A stretch of 64,000 nt of DNA from Flavobacterium tistrianum (GTDB taxonomy: Bacteria; Bacteroidota; Bacteroidia; Flavobacteriales; Flavobacteriaceae): positions 62,001-126,000 of the forward strand of contig NZ_QJRH01000070.1 of the NCBI RefSeq assembly GCF_003254545.1, given 5' to 3'. A program made the position numbers and the translations under genes. The notes beneath the pieces were generated by a model. The model saw only the letters and a program-made list of their open reading frames with translations, did no database searches and was not told the origin of the DNA. Shown here piece by piece: positions 61,188 to 64,000 of this stretch (position 1 is its first letter; each line of letters begins with the position of its first letter).

Positions 61188-62537
61188 ATGAAATATCTTC
61201 TCTTAATACTCCTCTCCAGCGTTTGTTTTGCACAAAACGCAGGTTTTCCATCAGCAAAAGTCGATTCTATTGTAAAACGAATTCAGCTTCCTGTAATTCC
61301 TTCATATCAGATCAATATATTAAAACTAGGGGCAAAAGGAGATTCTGTTTCAGACAATAAAAAAGCTTTTGATAAAGCAATGGCATTGTGCAAAAAGAAT
61401 AATGGGGGTACTATCATTGTTCCAAAAGGAATCTATAAAATAAACGGCCCGATTCATTTTGTAAGCACTGTCAATTTGAAGTTGGAAAAAGGAGCCAAAA
61501 TAAAATTTAGTGACAATCCAAAAGATTATCTTCCTATGGTTTTAACAAGTTGGGAAGGCACAATGCTTTACAATTATAGTCCGCTTATTTATGCTAATAA
61601 TTGCACCAATATCGCCATTTCTGGTGAAGGGACTATTGATGGAGAAGGAGGAAAGATATGGAAAACCTTTAAAGCAAAAGAAAACGAAGGTAAGAATAGA
61701 AGCCGTGATATGAATCACAACAATACGCCATTAAGCGAAAGAAAATTTGGAGAAGGTTATTTCTTAAGACCGCAGATGATTCAGTTTTTAAACTCTAAGA
61801 ACATTTTGGTAGAGAATATACGAATCGAAAATTCTCCATTCTGGTGTCTGCATCTTTTAAAATCAGAAAGCATAACCGTTCGCGGAATAAGCTATAAATC
61901 ACTGAATCATAATAATGACGGAATCGATCCAGAATACGCAAAAGACGTTTTAATTGAAAATGTAAACTTTGACAATGGAGACGATAATGTTGCCATAAAA
62001 GCAGGAAGAGACCACGAAGGAAGAGCTAATACAGCAACACCAAGCGAAAATATTGTTATTAGGAACTGTAATTTTAAAGGACTTCACGGTGTAGTAATTG
62101 GTAGCGAAATGTCGGCTGGAGTTCAGAATGTTTTTGTAGAAAATTGTAAAACTGCAGGATATTTAAAAAGAGGTATTTATCTAAAGACAAATGCAGATAG
62201 AGGAGGATATATCAAAAATGTATTTGTTAGAAATATTCAATTAGACGAAGTAGAAGATTGCTTGTATATTACGGCCAATTATCACGGAGAAGGAAAAGGC
62301 TATCAATCGGATATATTAAATGTATATTTTTCAAATATTACCTGTAACAAAGCATCAGAATCTGGCATCGTAATTCAAGGATTCGCTGACAAAAAAATCA
62401 AGAACATATCATTAAAAAACATAGAAATAAAAGAAGCAAAAAATGCGCTCTCAAATGAAAATGCAGAAAATGTCTTGATGACAGATGTGTTTATAGGACA
62501 ACGCGCTGGAGTTCCTACAGCGGTTTCAAAACATTAG
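61188..62537 (+). CDS. GH28 polygalacturonase-family enzyme, exported
   Basis: 449 residues with a signal peptide ending near VCFAQN. Right-handed beta-helix with GH28 catalytic segments: LNHNNDGIDPEYAKD, DNGDDNVAIKAGRDHEGR, and KGLHGVVIGSEMSAG, plus YLKTNADRGGYI (about residues 240-355). Where the first GH28 has GHGG this one has LHGV; the His is kept. Probably an exo-acting polygalacturonase or digalacturonase acting with GH105. It is a distant paralogue of the GH28 at 46394. A repeat-bearing gap separates it from the CE12 gene. Confidence 0.92.
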   Translation: MKYLLLILLSSVCFAQNAGFPSAKVDSIVKRIQLPVIPSYQINILKLGAKGDSVSDNKKAFDKAMALCKKNNGGTIIVPKGIYKINGPIHFVSTVNLKLEKGAKIKFSDNPKDYLPMVLTSWEGTMLYNYSPLIYANNCTNIAISGEGTIDGEGGKIWKTFKAKENEGKNRSRDMNHNNTPLSERKFGEGYFLRPQMIQFLNSKNILVENIRIENSPFWCLHLLKSESITVRGISYKSLNHNNDGIDPEYAKDVLIENVNFDNGDDNVAIKAGRDHEGRANTATPSENIVIRNCNFKGLHGVVIGSEMSAGVQNVFVENCKTAGYLKRGIYLKTNADRGGYIKNVFVRNIQLDEVEDCLYITANYHGEGKGYQSDILNVYFSNITCNKASESGIVIQGFADKKIKNISLKNIEIKEAKNALSNENAENVLMTDVFIGQRAGVPTAVSKH

Positions 62538-62589
62538 TTTTTTTGCAAAGGTTCAAAGGTTCTGAGCGACAAAGGTTCAAAGTTTTTCC

Positions 62590-62740
62590 TGTAGAGACGC
62601 ACTGCAGTGCGTCTTTTTTGCGGTTAATTTTGTATCGCAAAGCACACAAAGAATACCCAAAGGACAGAAAGTTTTTATATAGAGGCAAAGTTCGCAGAGA
62701 TTTTTACGTAGAGACACACTGCAGTGCGTCTACATAAAGA
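62590..62740. repeat. Two GTAGAGACGCACTGCAGTGC-type hairpin repeats
   Basis: Near 62592 and 62707 lie two hairpins whose stems are GACGCACT and AGTGCGTC or close variants (GACACACTGCAGTGCGTC in the second). Similar AGACGCAC units occur at 44425 and 44824 in the repeat array. The 288-base gap to the CE12 gene also carries AAGGTTCAAAG words and no gene. Confidence 0.75.
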
Positions 62741-62825
62741 ATATCCATAAAGTTTTGTGTCCTTCTTTGACAAAGAATATAGGTAAAATATAGAAAAAAC
62801 ACATCAGTAATAACACATAAGAAAA

Positions 62826-63569
62826 ATGAAAAAATACATCATCCTAGCATTCCTAATCACCACAGTTTGCTTCGCCCAAAAAACATCCCTATACTGCATT
62901 GGCGATTCTACAATGGCCAATAAAAAAGATCCTGAAAAAAATCCAGAACATGGTTGGGCGCAGGTATTGCAACCATTGTTTAAAGATGATATTGTAGTAG
63001 TGAACAAAGCCGTAAATGGAAGAAGCACCAAAAGCTTCATCGCAGAAAAACGTTGGGATTCAATTTATCAAAAACTAAAAAAAGGAGACTATGTATTTAT
63101 AGAATTCGGACACAACGATGAAAAAATAGAAGATCCAAGCCGTTACACCAACCCGCATACAGCGTATAGATACAACTTAATAAAATTCGTAAAAGAAAGC
63201 AGAGAGAAAGGCGCAATTCCGGTTTTGCTGACTTCTATTTCCAGACGCAATTTTAACGAAAAAGGCACGCTAGTTCCAACACATGGAGATTATCCATTAG
63301 AAACTCGATTGGTTGCGCAGGAATATAATGTACCGTTTATAGATTTAGAATATCATACCGAATTATTAGAGCAATCTTATGGGCCAGACAGATCAAAAGA
63401 ATTGCATCTTCATTTTAAAGCAGGAGAAAATCCGTATTATGACAAAGATAAAGCCGACGATACTCATCTTTCCTTGTTAGGAGCTACAAAAATAGCTGAG
63501 ATTGTGATTAATCAGATTAAACTTTTAGAAGATCCATTAATTAAGAATTTAAAGAACAGTGTTAAGTAG
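62826..63569 (+). CDS. CE12 SGNH esterase (rhamnogalacturonan acetylesterase-like)
   Basis: Removes acetyl groups from rhamnogalacturonan or pectin. 247 residues with a signal peptide (cleavage near VCFAQK). SGNH blocks: Ser in YCIGDSTMANK, Gly in VVNKAVNGRSTKSF, Asn in FIEFGHNDEK, and Asp/His in DDTHLSLLG near 215, as in RhgT-type enzymes. Last gene of the PUL. The terminator at 63776 is about 200 bases further. Confidence 0.92.
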   Translation: MKKYIILAFLITTVCFAQKTSLYCIGDSTMANKKDPEKNPEHGWAQVLQPLFKDDIVVVNKAVNGRSTKSFIAEKRWDSIYQKLKKGDYVFIEFGHNDEKIEDPSRYTNPHTAYRYNLIKFVKESREKGAIPVLLTSISRRNFNEKGTLVPTHGDYPLETRLVAQEYNVPFIDLEYHTELLEQSYGPDRSKELHLHFKAGENPYYDKDKADDTHLSLLGATKIAEIVINQIKLLEDPLIKNLKNSVK

Positions 63570-63898
63570 TTTCTTGTTTTGATTAATAGTTTTTAGAATG
63601 TTGCTACTGAAACTATTTACAGTCCAGTTTGCAATTAAAAATTTGTCCTAAAATATAATTTTAAAGACTTCTAAGAGTAATTAAAGGATTTAAATGATAA
63701 GATATTTGCAACTGTAAATATTAATCTGGTTGTGAAATTCTCAGGTTATTTTTATTTTTTTATAAGCCAAACTAGAAAAGAGAAAATTTTATTTTCTCTT
63801 TTTTTTATGAATTCTAATTTTAAAATATGATTTTTTGACAAATACCAGAAACTCCAATTTTAGAAAAAAGTTTGTCTGTATTTGAATAAGTTTTTTTA
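63570..63898. other. Gene-free stretch after the PUL
   Basis: 329 bases, very AT-rich, with the terminator at 63776-63806 and no gene. A repeat-free leader or the 3' region of the neighbouring AraC gene fills the right part. Confidence 0.6.
63776..63806 (+). terminator. Intrinsic terminator at the end of the PUL
   Basis: AAAAGAGAAAAT pairs with ATTTTCTCTTTT and is followed by a T-run. It is roughly symmetric and may also serve the converging AraC gene at the edge. Confidence 0.75.
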
Positions 63899-64000
63899 TT
63901 AATTTCTTTTTTTTATAAAATCCTCAGTCGGTTTGGTTTTTAACTGTTCGAAGTATTTGGAAGTAAAATAGCTTAGTTTAGTATAATTCAACTCGTACAT
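63899..64000 (-). CDS. C-terminal end of an AraC-type regulator, cut by window edge
   Basis: The last 33 residues run off the right edge: YELNYTKLSYFTSKYFEQLK and then PTEDFIKKRN, which fits the second helix-turn-helix of AraC domains (the LGF..xxYFS..FK...G.SPxE pattern). It could be a free AraC regulator or the end of a hybrid two-component system, both common beside PULs. No more can be said from this fragment. Confidence 0.55.
   Translation of the reverse strand: MYELNYTKLSYFTSKYFEQLKTKPTEDFIKKRN

Overview
The window is low-GC DNA from a Bacteroidota bacterium, most likely Flavobacterium or a close relative. The signs are a SusC/SusD pair, TAnnTTTG-type -7 promoter boxes, almost no Shine-Dalgarno sequences, many lipoproteins with short lipoboxes, AraC and LytTR regulators, and dispersed palindromic repeats of a kind common in flavobacterial genomes. 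No rRNA, tRNA, CRISPR array, transposase or integrase was found.

Layout. 1-3.7 kb: a minus-strand RND efflux operon (permease cut by the left edge, plus adaptor) with a TetR gene; five copies of one palindromic operator lie around them. 4.1-9.1 kb: small stand-alone genes (SMP-30 lactonase, two cupins, DoxX, AraC, hypotheticals) separated by repeat-rich DNA. 9.2-11.4 kb: a large protein that may be a secreted effector, a lipoprotein that may be its immunity partner, and a 63-bp remnant of a second effector copy. 11.6-20.1 kb: a second tripartite efflux operon (TolC-RND-adaptor) divergent from a LytS/LytTR two-component pair and a PepSY-like secreted protein. 20.2-26.3 kb: two SDR oxidoreductases, an AraC regulator, a 2H phosphoesterase and a CocE-type hydrolase gene broken by one in-frame stop. 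26.9-33.2 kb: an iron/siderophore uptake locus (AraC, TonB receptor, DUF4374 lipoprotein, PepSY membrane protein) resembling the XusABC system.

33.3-63.6 kb is a nearly complete pectin-to-central-metabolism region. One part is cytoplasmic: hexuronate transporter, KduI, KduD, UxaC, KdgK, KDPG aldolase, UxaB and UxaA. These take galacturonate and unsaturated uronate to pyruvate plus glyceraldehyde 3-phosphate. The other part is a polysaccharide utilization locus: GH28, SusC, SusD, esterase, DUF4861, two GH105, GH43, a PL10-CE8 fusion, a second GH28 and a CE12 esterase. A LacI regulator lies between the two halves. The same palindrome (TGyAATCGATTACA) sits one base downstream of the -7 box of the transporter, kduI and first GH28 promoters, and a variant lies upstream of lacI, so one repressor probably coordinates extracellular breakdown and intracellular catabolism. 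The right edge holds the tail of another AraC-type regulator.

All functional calls come from reading motifs and context; no database search was possible.
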